64,000 nucleotides of DNA, from NCBI RefSeq assembly GCF_029873635.1, contig NC_080417.1:25492182-25556181 (forward strand). The letters are read 5' to 3'. Each line of letters begins with the position of its first letter. The first letter of the stretch is position 1. Positions 45,301 to 57,980 of this stretch are shown in pieces. The stretch comes from Malania oleifera (Eukaryota > Streptophyta > Magnoliopsida > Santalales > Ximeniaceae). A program made the position numbers and the translations under genes. The notes under the pieces are model-generated. The model had not been told where the DNA came from and did not search any database. It was given only the letters and a program-made list of their open reading frames with translations.

Positions 45301-46047
45301 CATCTAAACTCTTGTTTTGATGAAAGTCATGTATTACAATAAAGAACCAACGACAAGTAAAGATTTGTACGCATTGGCATGTGGCCCCAATCAACGAGTT
45401 AATTGCTGCAACGGTTGCATTGTCAACGGGTTATGATTTCATACAAAATTCCTCAAACTGAATAGAAGAACCCAAAATTGTGGGCTTGCAGTGCTAGGCA
45501 CAGAAGGAGAGGAAGAAATTAACTACTTTGGTGTCTTGGGTGACATTATAGAGCTTAACTATGGAGCCAACATACTTGTCCACCTGTTCAAGTGTAGTTG
45601 GTGGGACATTGGCAATAAAAATACTGGGATAAACACGGATGCCTACTTTACTAGTATCAATTTTAGTAAGACATGGTATCAAAATAACCCTTTTGTGCTA
45701 GCGATGCAGGCAAAACAAGTGTTTTACCTTAAAGACACCAAATTGAAAGGGTGAATGGCATGCATCCCAAAAGATTCCTCCCCAAAGTTTGTATGCTATT
45801 ACAAAAGTTGTAGATGGGGAGAAGAGTGCCAGTGAGGCTGCATTCCAAGAAGATAAGTCATCTGTCAGTGCAGCAGCGCAATCTGCTTTCAATGTTACTG
45901 CTGACATTACAATTGATCCTTTTGTAGATGTTCACTTCATCGACGATGAGCAAACTGATGGGGAAGATGAAACAGAGGTCGAGTACTGTAGTGAAGAGGA
46001 AGACACTTTAGAAAGTGAGAATGATACCGATATTGAGGACGTATGGG
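42350..46047 (+). pseudogene. CACTA transposase (TNP2/TNPD type), decayed
   Basis: The TNP2 family makes the catalytic transposase of En/Spm (CACTA) elements, cutting at CACTA ends in the nucleus. From ATG 42350 the protein starts MDKSWMNARGRFLPEYVKG with RIRCLCKKCQN, the transposase-associated domain. TNP2 core landmarks follow: LIHACRYDCALFYSEH, EKRLQDENILSHLVDSEAW, FNPFSNMNNPYSMWPVMMM, PPWRCMKEPFIYMSLLIPEP, TINDFPAYGNLSSWSTKG, then WKDLPLRHNLDVMHIGKNIC and KSHDCHVLL. DUF4218-like SLKGYVRNKARPEGSIIEAH and DUF4216-like FGVLGDIIELNY (about 45520) follow after probable introns. The tail is acidic (45789-46047). Nine in-frame stops but no frameshift occur between 42350 and 44640: 42560, 42683, 43157, 43328, 43865, 43892, 44162, 44288, 44369. 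Confidence 0.88.
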
Positions 46048-46163
46048 AGGGTAAGCATTTTATGTTGTCACTATGTATCTGACATGTGTAAACAACTAAA
46101 ATTATATTTATTATGCATCCATCTAATATTCGTACTTCTTATATTTACTTTATTTTGCAGATA

Positions 46164-47784
46164 TGGCACCAGGAGGTCGTTGTGGCCGACTTCCTTCCAG
46201 GCTCTCAACTACATCATTGCATGAGGATGATTTGATGTCCTCAAGATTGACGGAGCACGTCGGTCCTGGTGCAACACCATCATTGTCTGAGCCATGAGGA
46301 CCTTGGCCAAACATGGATACCATAGCTGGAAATGACATGCAGGGTGAGTTGCCCACCATGATGAGTATTGTTGGTAAGGTTACAATTAATTTATTTAGAT
46401 GTGAACTATGGATGGTTATTCAAGTTTATAATTAAAATATTATTTTTAATTTACTCTTCTTTCAGCATCAACATCCACAGTGAGGTCAGGTTGTGGTGTA
46501 GCGAAGAACACAGCGCTTAAGAAGCACTTGGAGAGAACGGGATAGCGGATTCAGATCGACATTCCTCCAGGCTTCACCGCCTCGCGTGACGATTGGTGCC
46601 CAACGTGAACATAGGAGCTCGATATTATATGCTGACAATATGCTCCAGTCACCGCCTTCAGTTGGTCGCAAGTGACTGAGGCATTGCGCATGGTTCTTTA
46701 CATGCGCATCTTGGTAAGTAATCCCAAACTTTTTTTTTTAACTTTTAATATACTAACCAAACAACTGTCTAACATTCTAACTATATTACCTATGCATAAG
46801 GAGTTCGATATGGACATTCTCCACGTAGACCATGTGAAGAGGGTGGTGGACGTGCAACTGTGCAATAAATTTAAGACCTATCTTGCCAAAATGCGAGAAC
46901 ATTTTCGTGCAATGGGAGATCAAGCAGAAACCAACCTATACAATAAAATATCTTAAAAGGATTGGAAGGTGGTGTGTCGCCATTTCTACGACTCACACTA
47001 TCAGGTGATGTGTTTGTATTATAATAACTACTTCTAGCTTTGATGTGGCTAATAAGAACTCATTACATCTTTTTTGTAGGCTATATGTGAAAAAAATACT
47101 TAGAACCGCAGCAAAATCCCTATGACGCATTACGGTTGGGTTGAGGTTATTCGTAAATCATCGAATATAAAACTATTTGACCATTACTTGAATTATTATT
47201 AATGATGTTTTTATATGATAATGTAGCATGATCCTGCGACTAGCATAGAGGAGCCGCTTTTGGATCTTTACTAGAGAGCACACCAAAGGTGATCAGGGGA
47301 GTGGTGCGACGGTGCGAAGGACAAACATGTAAGTCAAATAAAATATTTAGTATATAATTTGATTCAAAACATTGAAGTTATATTCTTATTTATTTCCTTT
47401 TATCTTTTTCATGACTAAAAATGGGCGAGGATGGTCGAGCTGAGGGATGCACCTATTTCAGATGGGAGTCAGCAAATGACAGATTACCAGATAATCGCTC
47501 AGGTGCTTGGGGAACGAGTGGGGGGCTGGGTGAAAGGTCTTGGAAGTGGATACATCACCCCAACAAGATCATCTTCTATGGGTGTGGTAGATCTTGCTGA
47601 GATGGAACAAGCGCATCAAGACATCGAGTCTCGGGTGGACGAGATGGTTCAACGGATGCAAACGGTGGAATTGGAGAACCAGAAATTGAGAGACATGGTG
47701 TCTAACATCACAGTGGAGAACCAGAGTTTGAAAGGAAAGGTTTCTACTATTGAAGCCATGCTTGCAGCAATTTTGAACAGGTAA
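46164..47784 (+). pseudogene. Second CACTA gene (TNPA-like / Transposase_24 type), decayed
   Basis: CACTA elements of this group carry a second gene downstream of TNP2. Exon-like blocks are: ATG 46164 with MAPGGRCGRLPSRLS, right after an intron-like TTTTGCAG; 46465-46710 with KKHLERTG and DIPPGF; 46801-46955 with KRVVDVQLCNKFKTYLAKMR; and 47431-47784 with DGSQQMTDYQIIAQVLGER, WVKGLGSGYI and a C-terminal coiled coil. The coiled coil has heptads in MEQAHQDIESRVDEMVQRM and on to MLAAILNR. Stops in the inner blocks (for example 46296 TGA and 46953 TAA) show decay. The last block is the best preserved. Splice limits are approximate. Confidence 0.7.
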
Positions 47785-49995
47785 GCACAGTTCAAAGAAA
47801 TGATGCGCCAATCTCGACCAAATCATGCAGGTGGCTCCTTTCATTAGAAGGTATGTAATTGTTCTATTCTTGTGCATAGAAAATTCAGCATCTATACCTC
47901 ATACTTTTAAGTCTAATACACATGAGCTTAATAAAGAGATTCATGAATAGGTATACTTGGGAAAACTGATCATGTAAGAAATATGCTTAAGTATTGTTAG
48001 TTGGTAAAGTTTATACATGATAAACTTATAATTATGCCCACTCGAGCAGGTGTGGAGAAGTTAGACACCTGCATTTTTTAAATAAACAGATTGCCCCACA
48101 ATTCACATTTGGTCATTTTGAACAGATCTACCTGCAGATACATACATGCACTAAAACATGTACACATGTATTGATGCAGTGTATGCAAACACTCAGGGTG
48201 AGCAACCCTTATTCAAAAATAATAAACTTATTTTTTTAAAACTATAAGCAAATAAATTAAAATCAGTATCTTTTAACGAAGCGTCTCTCTTTCCTGCCAT
48301 CACGTAATATACATTCTAAAAATGTGCACGTAGGTGCTTGTTTAATTCTATTCATATGCTGAATTGTGTCGGGTTGTGAATATACTGGATTGAGTTGATA
48401 CTGGTAGTATAAATGTCATCTACATGGTTGATGCAGATTTGTGTATTGCATGCTGGTAGTGAATCTAGGATTCTCGCATACTCTTCTATATATATATGAA
48501 CTCCTTTTCAGGTCATTTTTTTTTTGGGAAATTGTTCAAATTACAGTCAGCATGCTACCGAAATTTTGTTAAACCCTTCTAAAAAATGAAATCAGAAACG
48601 ATTTTGCTAAAATTGTTTTTGAAAGGACGAGTGAAATTCCTTTATAGAATGTTGCATACTTGAAATGAACTACTTGCTATACACCTCTTATTCTAACATA
48701 TTGTTTTATTGTTTTATTTTTGAACTTCATCTCTAATGAACTGACGCTTAAGAACTTATTATATTGCATACTAGTCACAACTAGTGCTCTAATCATTGAA
48801 TATCTTGTGAATATACTGGATTGAGTTGATACTGGTAGTATAAATGTCATCTGTATGGCTTATGCAGATTTGTGTATTGCATGTTGGTAGTGAATTTAGG
48901 ATTTTCACATGCCCTTCTATATATATGTGAACTCCTTTTCAGATCAATTTTTTTTTGGAAAATTGTTCAAATTATAGTCGGTATGCTGCCGAAATTTTGT
49001 TAAACCTTTCTCAAAAAAAAAAAATCAAAAATGATTTTGTTAAAACTATTTTTGAAAGGACGAGTGAAATTTCTTTATAGAATGTTGCATGCTTGAAATG
49101 AAATACTTGCTTGTTTAATTCTATTCATATATATATGCTAATTGTGAATTGTTGGGAGATACTGGAACTGTATTGCTTGTGCTGTTAGGATTTGATTTAT
49201 CTTTTCTGCAATTTTATATATGCATAGACAAACCCTAAGTTGTGTACTACTGCTGCTGGCTTAACTAAACCTAGGAAGAACTTTTGTGACTTGCAAGTTT
49301 GAGAAATGTTATATTTACAGACGGCATGCTGCCGAAAATTTGTTAAATTTCTTCTAAAATAATCAAAGTCATATACCATATTTATGAGAATGATTACAGT
49401 ATGTTGAGTGTTAAAATATTTTTGAAAGGATGAGTAAAGTTCAAATGAATTGTGAACTTCCTCTCTAAATTTACTTTTGAATATGTTAAGTGAAAATTCT
49501 ATCAATAATGGACTTATTTGCATTATTTGATTATTATAGTTGTTTTTGAGTCCTAAAGAAGCCATGTAAACCTCAACATTACATTTTATTTTTTCATAGA
49601 ACTATAGTCTGATATAGATTGTTTGTGGGATGCATAAACATATTACATTGTTTAATGTTGATTATATGAAGATCTTGTGCACTCATAAAATTCATTAATT
49701 ACTGGTTGGATCATTGTGAACTGTTTGTGTAAACACCCAGGTTTCAAACATATCTCTATGAAAAATGTCCTATTTACAGGGGAAATGTTGTCAAAATTTC
49801 TCAAAACTGATAAAACTTAGCAATTTAAAATAGTATCATTTTTTTTTTAACTTTGTTCGAATGTCTGATTATTTTTCTATCAAATCATTGATACTTATAG
49901 TACACATATGGTCAAAAATCGTATACTAATTTTTTTTTTTTATCATTCTTAATTTGTAGGGTTTGTAGCTATCACACCATCAACACCATCCCATG
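47785..49995. other. 3' region of the CACTA element with tandem duplication
   Basis: Noncoding. A unit of about 430 bases is duplicated: TTGTGAATATACTGGATTGAG at 48374 and again at 48805. Both units run on through GGTAGTATAAATGTCATCT, GCAGATTTGTGTATTGCATG, AACTCCTTTTCAG and GAAAGGACGAGTGAAATT. Weaker partial copies follow near 49310-49440 and 49770-49830. It may be intron or 3' UTR DNA of the element. Confidence 0.6.
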
Positions 49996-50925
49996 CACTA
50001 CAAAAGGATGCAACTTTTGATTTTCTTTTTTGTATTTTTTTTTTGTTATATGAACATATGAGATTCATATATAAAACATTTGGAATTTGAATAATATATT
50101 TGTATTTGATTTTGAATTAGAATTTTTAATAATTTATGAATCTTTTTAATAATTATGTGTTATCTATGCAAAAATGTAATTACAGATTTTCATAGGAATT
50201 AATGATTTAAAAAAATTTTAATTTCGAATTAATTAGTGACGGTTTCTATAGATATTAGTGAAAGATCTAAATCATCACTAATACTATACTATTAATGACG
50301 AATATTAATCATTCACTAAAGGCCAAGTATTAGTGACAATTTTTTATTTTTCACTAAAGCCCAACTATTAGTGATGAATTATAATTCTTCACTAAAGGCA
50401 AATAAATATTAGTCACGGTTTTGATCTTTCAGTAATACTTTACTATTAGTGACAAACATAAAACCGTCACTAATATTACAATATTAGTGACGAGTTATGA
50501 TCCTTCACTAAAGGCTAATAAGTATTAGTGACGGTTTTGATCCTTCACTAATACTCCACTATTAGTGATGGTTTCAGGATTCGTCACTAATAACGGAGTA
50601 TTAGTGACGGTTTTGATCCTTTACTAATACTACAGTATTAGTGACGATTTTGAAATTTGTCACTAATACCATACTATTAGTGACGAATTTGCGCCAAGTC
50701 AATTTAGAATTTATAGTGAGATTGGGGTTTTAGTAATGGTTATAATCTGTCACTAATACGACATTATTAGTGATGGTTTCAATATTCATCACTAATAATT
50801 TGTAGTAACGGCAGATATAGCAACTAATTTAAAACCGTCACTAATACTTATAAATTTGTCACTAATATTATTAAGGGCGAATTTATAAGTATTAGTGACG
50901 ATTTTGATCCTTCACTAATAACCTT
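49996..50925. mobile_element. CACTA terminal and subterminal repeat array
   Basis: CACTACAAAA at 49996 and TTTGTAGTA at 50799-50807 look like CACTA terminal inverted repeats (last base diverged). Between 50229 and 50925 about 20 copies of TATTAGTGACGG and its complement CCGTCACTAATA alternate in both orientations. This is the subterminal repeat zone to which TNPA-type protein binds in En/Spm elements. It may be the right end of the large CACTA element at 37-50 kb, or a separate small one. The array continues about 118 bases past 50807, so the true end is not settled. No clean 3-base duplication was seen. Confidence 0.65.
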
Positions 50926-51888
50926 AAATAGAGAATATTTTTAGGGTTAATGTGACATGATTAGGGTTTATAAATACAGGGGTTTTGCACATACGCTGCA
51001 GGCACAGATTACGATCCCTGTGGGCGTTTCCTTGAGCAATGAGGTAAGAGTAATAAATAGTTGATTGTTTGATGTTTCATTGATTAAATGGAGTATGTGC
51101 GTTCGGGAAAATGTGAATGTGATATTATTCCGAGGGATACATGATTTCAGGGTTTTTGAGTTCCAAACGCCGTGGGCGTGAGTATAGTATTTTTGCAGGC
51201 CTCTCAATAATCAAGTAAGGGGAATAAGTTAAGCAAGTTAATTTCAAAAATTTTATAAATTAAAGTATAACATGTTTTTATGGGATTTTAGCACATGATG
51301 TACTGGATATTATAGAATATGAAATCTAGAGTATGGGAGTTGAATTTTATGTGTTATATGTTTGTGAAAATTCAAAAATTTTGGGATAAAAGAAAGTTTT
51401 ACAAATGATATATATATTATTTTTATATAGTAGGAAAATACTATTTTTCCCATACAGATTATAGTATAAGAGTTTCATTTAAATTATGTAGCATAAGAAA
51501 TAGTAGATATAGTACAGGGATTTAATACAAAATTTTTTACTACTTTTACAAAACCATGATTTACAGTTATTATAGAACCATGATTTACAGTTATTATAGA
51601 ACCATGATATAAAGTTCTTACAGAGCTATGAATTATAGTTATTATACAGAATCATGGTTATTTCAGTTTATACATAATCATGGTAAAACAGTAATGTACA
51701 GACATAGTATTATATAGTATTAGATCCCTGATGGACCAGAACAGATTATAGAGCACGATACTGTAACTAATACATTATAGATAGTGCAACGACGCATCTT
51801 AGATAGAGTGTGGAATCACAGTCGATTGTGCCCAGAGGAGAGACAAGGAGCTCCCTGGCAGTCAAGACCAGGTTGAGGGGGACAATTG
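50926..51888 (+). mobile_element. Tekay-like LTR fragment
   Basis: A TATA box in GGGTTTATAAATACAGG (about 50968) is followed by TTGCACATACGCTGCAGGCAC and two AAGTAAGGGGAATAAG-like blocks. These resemble the post-TATA part of the LTRs at 33043 and 51889. The U3 part is missing on the left and the right is cut by the element starting at 51889. Confidence 0.4.
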
Positions 51889-52675
51889 TGTAATGACCTA
51901 GAAAATTTTAATTATTTAAAATTATAAGAAGGATAATCAGGAAAAAGGGAAAAGAAATATTAAAGGGAAATAAATAGGCGCTTGTCGACGAGTTAACTTT
52001 CTTGTCGACGAGCAACCTATAAAGCCTTGTCGTTGAGTATGCTTGTCTCGTCGACAAGGGTTTACCAAGAGAGGGTTTTGAATACCTGAATTTTGTTGAC
52101 GAGATCCCGGTCTCGTCCACGAGTAGTGTACTTGGGCTCGCCGAAGAGTCTAGTCGTCTCGTCGATGAGGCCACATGGCAAGTTGTTATAAATGGGCAAA
52201 AATCAGATTTTCAGTAGAGAATTTCATTTATTCTCTTGTTTCTCTCTCTACCCACGGTTCCTTTACCTTCTTTCTTCGATTGTGGGCCGGATTTAGCTCA
52301 GTCCAACGATCGGAATCTACCATGAGACTCATGGGAAGATTCTCTACAATATAGGCAAAGCGGATTTTCCATTTGAAAAGTTTGGGAAACATCCCAAAAC
52401 CAAGGTAAGTAAAGTAATTTAAGGTTTTGTTATTATTTTGAGGTATTTGGAGACTAGGAAGTATTATATGGGTATTTTTCTTAGATTTGAGGAATTTGGA
52501 ATTTTTAGAATACAGGGTCTCGTTTTGTTTGGATTTTAAGCAGGAATCCCGAGGAGTAGGCAAAGGGAAATATTTTATAATAGCTTTTTAATAATTTTAA
52601 AACGACTTATTTTGGATATAATTTCTACATACTTAGGTATAATTTTTATCAAACTTGCTGGTATTGAAAATACTG

Positions 52676-52715
<40 letters not shown>

Positions 52716-54054
52716 TGGGAAAAATCGTGTGGTTGAAACAATTCTTGTTAATTAAATGATTGTGAGCATTATGGAATGATGAATCATTGAGACTGCGAAT
52801 AATGTTTGGCTGCAATTTCTATTGGGTTGAATTTATTGGTTGATTGCAGATACTAATGTTGTGCATACTGTGGTAGAATTGTGGATGTGTTGAATGATTG
52901 GTTTGCTGTGGACTTGTGTCATAATTCATGTAAATTGTGATATAGCATTGGCAGCGGTATGAGGAGGTCGTTATATCATACCTAGTATAACCGTCATATA
53001 ATATTGGTAGTGATATGAGAAAGTCATTATATGGGCATTTATACTGGGAGGTAAATATTGGCAGTGGTATGAGGAGGTTGTTTACCTATTTACCATGAAT
53101 GAAGTGTTTGCTTGTAACCTGTGTGGTTTAATTAGTCTTGTGTGGACGTGTATGATATGTATGTTAGAGTCCTTTGTGGATGATTACATATTGTGTGGGT
53201 ATGAATGAAGAGTGTATGATTATCCTGTGTGGATTGATTGTGATATGCATATATGTGTGGAGTTCTATGAAACGAATATGGTTGGCTACGTGAGACTTTA
53301 ACTAATTAAGTAATTAGGGTAAAGTAGATTACTCCACCTGAGGGCTTGTTGAGAAAGGCGAGTACTCTGGTAATTATTTGTAGATACCAGAGTAGAGGGA
53401 AGCCACTTGTATGGGCGAGTGACCTTTCCTATTCTCGGTGAATTTACTTGGATGCATAACCCGAGGGCTTACTGAGAAAAGTGAGTGCCTTGGTGTTAGC
53501 ACTAGAGCCGAAGGAATCTACTTGTATGGGCAGGTAGACTTCCCTATTCTCGGGAATTATCAGTAAAATATTTTTGTATGTGGGCATGTGATTGGATGAC
53601 AAGGAGGTTAAACACGGTGTGCTTATGAACGGGTTACTTTGGCTGCTAGTGGATTGTGAATGCATTTATATGGATATTTTAATTACATATTAAACACTTC
53701 AGTCACACATTGTTATAAACTATTTCTTCCTTACTGAGAGGTGTCTTACCCTATCGATGATTTAATCTTTTCAGGTTATCCAGGTGATCAAGCTTAGGTA
53801 GCTCCAGGGTAAGGTAGTTTTGTGAGTGGTACTAGAACAATTATGTTTTTAGTTTTTATGTTTAATATATTTTGTTCAAATTAGTAATATGATGAAAAAG
53901 GTTGTAATTATTGTTGATTTTCGTGTGTAAATATGGAACTTTGGTATAATTTGTTAAGGTTATATTTTATTATTTCCGCTGCGTGAATGGTATCAGAGAC
54001 GCGTGTTGATCTCACAACACTCAAGGCCCCACGTGGCAGGTCCGGGGCATTATA
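51889..54054 (+). repeat. 5' LTR of the Tekay-like element
   Basis: About 2.17 kb. It has a motif array at 51974-52171, a TATA box at 52187-52193 and an (AT)n tract at about 52678-52711. Two GGCAGTGGTATGAGGAGG(T)-type repeats lie at 52951-53080 and two CGAGGGCTTACTGAGAAA-like repeats at 53340-53500. Confidence 0.8.
51974..52171 (+). promoter_or_regulatory. U3 motif array, CTCGTCGACGAG type
   Basis: Eight copies of GTCGACGAG and variants (GTCGTTGAG, CGTCGACAAG, GTTGACGAG, CGTCCACGAG, CGTCGATGAG) end 16 bases before the TATA box. The same eight positions recur in the 3' LTR at 55802-56003, with a partly different set of mutations. Confidence 0.65.
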
Positions 54055-54451
54055 GTTGGTATTAGAGCATAACTGTCTTGCGGACTTTAGGAGGATTAAT
54101 ACCAGAGTATATGTTTGAGTTGAATGAGGGTAGGAATGGGTAGATTAGGGTGTTGACAAGAGTTTGAGTTTGTTTCGTAACTTGGAGGTAGAAATCTCTT
54201 GGCGGGCTTCTGTGATTTTCTGAATCAGTTGACGGTTTCAGAAAACCACGGTAAATCCATCGACAGTGATGTTTCCGAGCGGAGAAACTGAAATTTGGTA
54301 TTTGAATTTGAAGGTTATTATGATTGCAGATAATTGGATGTCAAATGTTAATGGCGTATATGGATATTAAAATAATTATTTGTTATATGATTATGTCATA
54401 TATATTAAGATGTGGAGATTCTAAATTCCTCTACTGTATATTTATATTCAG

Positions 54452-55395
54452 AGATGGATCCAAGAGGCAAAGGCGTGGATGAAGGAGGAGGAAGCGAAAT
54501 GGAAGCTTCCAGTGGGGACGCGATTGACACCTCTCGACTATTACGAGGGATAGCTCATTAGGTTAGGAAAGAAATGAGACGTGATTTCGAGGGAACAAGC
54601 TATCCACCAGTGCACTAGTGTTGCACCATTGATTAATTTACTCGTATGAAACCCTTGTATTTTGAGGGCGGCACTGACCCAATTAAGGCTGAGATGTGGA
54701 TACAAGAGATGGAAAAGATACTGGTGGTATTGAACTGCATTGAGGAGCAGAAGGTTCTTTTCGCCACTTTCAAACTAGCAGGAGAAGCTGAACAGTGGTG
54801 GCATGCAATGAAAATGTTGGAGGAACAACGAGCGATACCAATAGCAATGACCTGGGGTCACTTCAAGCAAGTCTTCTACGACTGATATTTTCCTGCCACC
54901 ACTAGAAATGCAAAGGCGAAGGAATTTTTCAGCTTGACTCAGGGGCACCTCATTGTTCAACAATATGCTGCTAAATTTCTAGAGCTATCTCATTTTGCAC
55001 CTTTTGTGGTTCCAGATGAATACCAAAAGGTTAGGTGGTTTGAAAGGGGCCTAAATCGGAGGATTCACGAGCACATGGCATGCCTGCAGATTCAAGATTT
55101 CATGGAGTTGGTTGAAAAAGCTACTGTTGCAGAATCGAGTTTGCAGAGGGGTACAAAGGTAGCAGAATGAAGGAAAAGGCCTATGCCTCCACTTTCTTAA
55201 AAAAATGTCATACAAGGGTCATGGAGGGGATATAGAGAAGCAGCAGGACAAGGGTCAAAAAGAAATGATTAGAGACGATAGGGTGATTCGTCATGCCCCC
55301 ACTGCCTTAGATGTAACCAGCGGAATTAGGGAGAATGTTGGAGTAGGGGTGTCATATGCTACAGATGCGGCAAACATGGTCACATAGCTTAGGAA
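54452..55395 (+). pseudogene. Tekay-like Gag with zinc knuckle, decayed
   Basis: ATG 54452 opens MDPRGKGVDEGGGSEMEASS. The retrotransposon Gag core follows from 54646 in another frame: [32 protein letters not shown] and [14 protein letters not shown] at 54883 replaces the Arg usual at this spot (FYDRYFP), consistent with CGA to TGA. The core continues NAKAKEFFSLTQG to RWFERGLNRRIHEHM. A CCHC knuckle start, CYRCGKHGHIA, is readable at about 55355-55388 in a shifted frame but breaks at a TAG before its last Cys. Gag would form particles; this copy cannot make a full protein. Confidence 0.78.
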
Positions 55396-55695
55396 TGTTG
55401 AGAACCGCCGAATAACGCATCAACTCCAAATCAGAACCAGAAGAACAACTAGTGCCTCGCGGCTGCGGTGCCCCGGCGCTTGTCTATATGTTGGGTACGC
55501 TTGAGAAGGGCAACACTAAAGGCCTAGGTATATGTTTATGTTAATATGTATGCTAATTTTGTTTAGCTATGCATGATTTGGTACTGTTCATGTTTGGATT
55601 GGTTGAAATTTATGAATGTGTTTAATTAGATTTTTGATTGTGGAAATGGGTGATTAATGAATTTCGAGGACGAAATTCTTTTGAGGGGGTTAGAA
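55396..55695 (+). other. Short noncoding stretch before the polypurine tract
   Basis: No protease, RT or integrase motif is present between the Gag relic and the 3' LTR, showing that pol is missing as a whole. Confidence 0.65.
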
Positions 55696-56501
55696 TGTAA
55701 CGACCTGAAAAATTTTAATTATTTAAAATAATAAGAAGGATAATTAGGAAAAAGGGAAAATAGGAGAAAAAGGAAAAGAAATATTAAAGGGAAATAAACA
55801 GGCGCTTGTCGACGAGTTGGACTTTCTAGTCGACGAGCAACCTACAAAGCCTCGTCATCGAGTATGCTTGTTTCATCGACGAGGGTTTATTGAAAGAGGG
55901 TTTTGAATACCTAAATTTCTTCGATGAGATCCCAGTCTCATCCACGAGTAGTGTACTTGGGCTCGTCGATGAGTCTAGACGTCCCGTCGACGAGGCCACA
56001 TGGCAAGTTGTTTATAAATAGGCAAAAATCAGATTTTTAGCTGAGAATTTCATTTCTTCTCCTATATCTTTCTCTACCCACGGCTCCTCTGCTTTCTCTC
56101 TTTGATTCCAAGCTGGATTTAGCTTAATTCGACAATCGGAAGCTACCACAAGACTCTTGGGAAGATTCTCTGCAATATAGACAGTGCGGATTTTTGATTT
56201 GAGAAGTTTGGGAAACATCCCAAAACCAGGGTAAGTGAAGTAATTTGAGGTTTTATTATTATTTTGAGGTATTTGGAGACTAGGAAGTATTATATGGGTA
56301 TTTTTCTGAGATTTGAGGAATTTGGAATTTTTGGAATACAAGGTCTCGTTTTGTTTGGATTTTGAGCAGGGATCTTAAGGAGCGGGTAAGGGGAAATATT
56401 TTATAATAACTTTTTAATAATTTTAAAATGACTTATTTTGGATATAATTTCTACATACTCATGTGTAATTTTTCTGAAACTTGCTGGTATTGAAAATACT
56501 G

Positions 56502-56536
<35 letters not shown>

Positions 56537-57980
56537 ATTAGGAAAAATCGTGTGGTTGAAACAATTCTGGTTAATTAAATGATTGTGAGCATTGTGGAGT
56601 GATGAATCATTGAGATTACGAATAATGTTTGGCTATAATTTCTACCGAGTTGAATTTACTAGTTAATTGCGAATACTGATGTTGTTTATATTGTGGTAGA
56701 ACTGTGGATGTATTGAATGATTGGTTTGTTGTGGACTTGTGTTGTGGTTCATGTAAATTGTGATATAGCGTTAGCAGTGGTATGAGGAGGTCGTTATATC
56801 ATACCTAGTATAACCGTTATATAATGTTGGCAATGGTATGAGGAGGTCGTTATATAGGCGTTTATACTGGGAGGTAAACATTGGCATTGGTATGAGGAGG
56901 TTGTTTACCTATTTACCATGAACGGAGTGTTTGTTTGTAACCTATGTGGTTTGATTAGTCTTGTGTGGACATATATGCTGTGTGATTGGGTTTTCCTGTG
57001 TGGACAAGTCTTGTGTGGACATATATGTTGTGGGATTGGTTTTTCCTGTATGGATCGTGTAATATGTGTGATTGGTTAGTCCTGTGTGGACTAGTCTTGT
57101 GTGGACTGGTATGTTGTAATTGACAATCCTGTGTGGACGTGTATGATGTGTGTGTTAGAGTCCTGTGTGGATGATTACATATTATTTGGGTATGAATGAA
57201 GAGTGTATGATTATCCTGTGTGGATTGATTGTGATATGCATATATGTGTGGAGTTCTATGAAACGAATATGGTTGGCTGCGTGAGACTTTAACTAATTAA
57301 GTATTTAGGGTAAAGTAGATTACTCCACCCAAGGGCTTGCTGGGAAAGGTGAGTACTCTGATAATTGTTTGTGGATACCAGAGTAGAGGGAAACCACTAG
57401 TATGGGCGAGTGACCTTTCCTATTCTTGGTGACTTTACCTGGATGCATAACCCGAGGGCTTACTGAGAAAGGTGAGTGCCCTAGTGTTAGCACTAGAGCC
57501 GAGGGAATCTACTTGTATGGGCGGGTAGACTTCCTTATTCTTGGGAATTATTAGTAAAATATTTGTGTATGTGGGCATGTGATTGGATGACATGGATGTT
57601 AAACATGGTGTGCTTATGAACGGGTTACTCTGGCTACTAGTGGATTGTGACGGCGTTTATATGGATATTTTAATTATATTATAAATACTTCAGCCACACA
57701 CTGTTATAAACTATTTCTTCCTTACTAAGAAGTGTCTCACCCCGTTGATGATTTAATCTTTTTTGGTTATCTAAGTGAGCGAGCTAAGGTAGCTCCAGGG
57801 CAAGGTAGTTTTGTGAGTGGTACCAGAACAATTATGTTTTTAGTTTTTATGTTTAATATACTTTGTTCAGGTTTGTAATATGATGAAAAAGTTCGTAATT
57901 ATTATGGATTAGTGTGTGTAAATAAAGAACTCTAGTATAATTTGTTGAGATTATATTTTATTATTTTCGCTATGTGAATG
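55696..57980 (+). repeat. 3' LTR of the Tekay-like element, interrupted
   Basis: It matches the 5' LTR up to CGCTATGTGAATG, where the SIRE-like element begins. It contains an extra block of TGTGTGGACTAGTC-type repeats (56960-57150) that the 5' LTR lacks, an array at 55802-56003 and a TATA box at 56013-56020. The expansion and many substitutions indicate considerable age. Confidence 0.8.

Larger units (their letters stand above)
51889..57980 (+). mobile_element. Tekay-like Gypsy element with gag only
   Basis: The LTRs, 51889-54054 and from 55696, start TGTAATGACC / TGTAACGACC and share all blocks. The primer-site region TGGTATTAGAGCA lies at 54057 and the polypurine tract TTTTGAGGGGGTTAG at 55679-55693. 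The interior is only 1.64 kb and codes for Gag. There is no trace of protease active site, RT or integrase. The 3' LTR is interrupted at 57980 by the next element, so its end lies outside the window. Confidence 0.8.
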
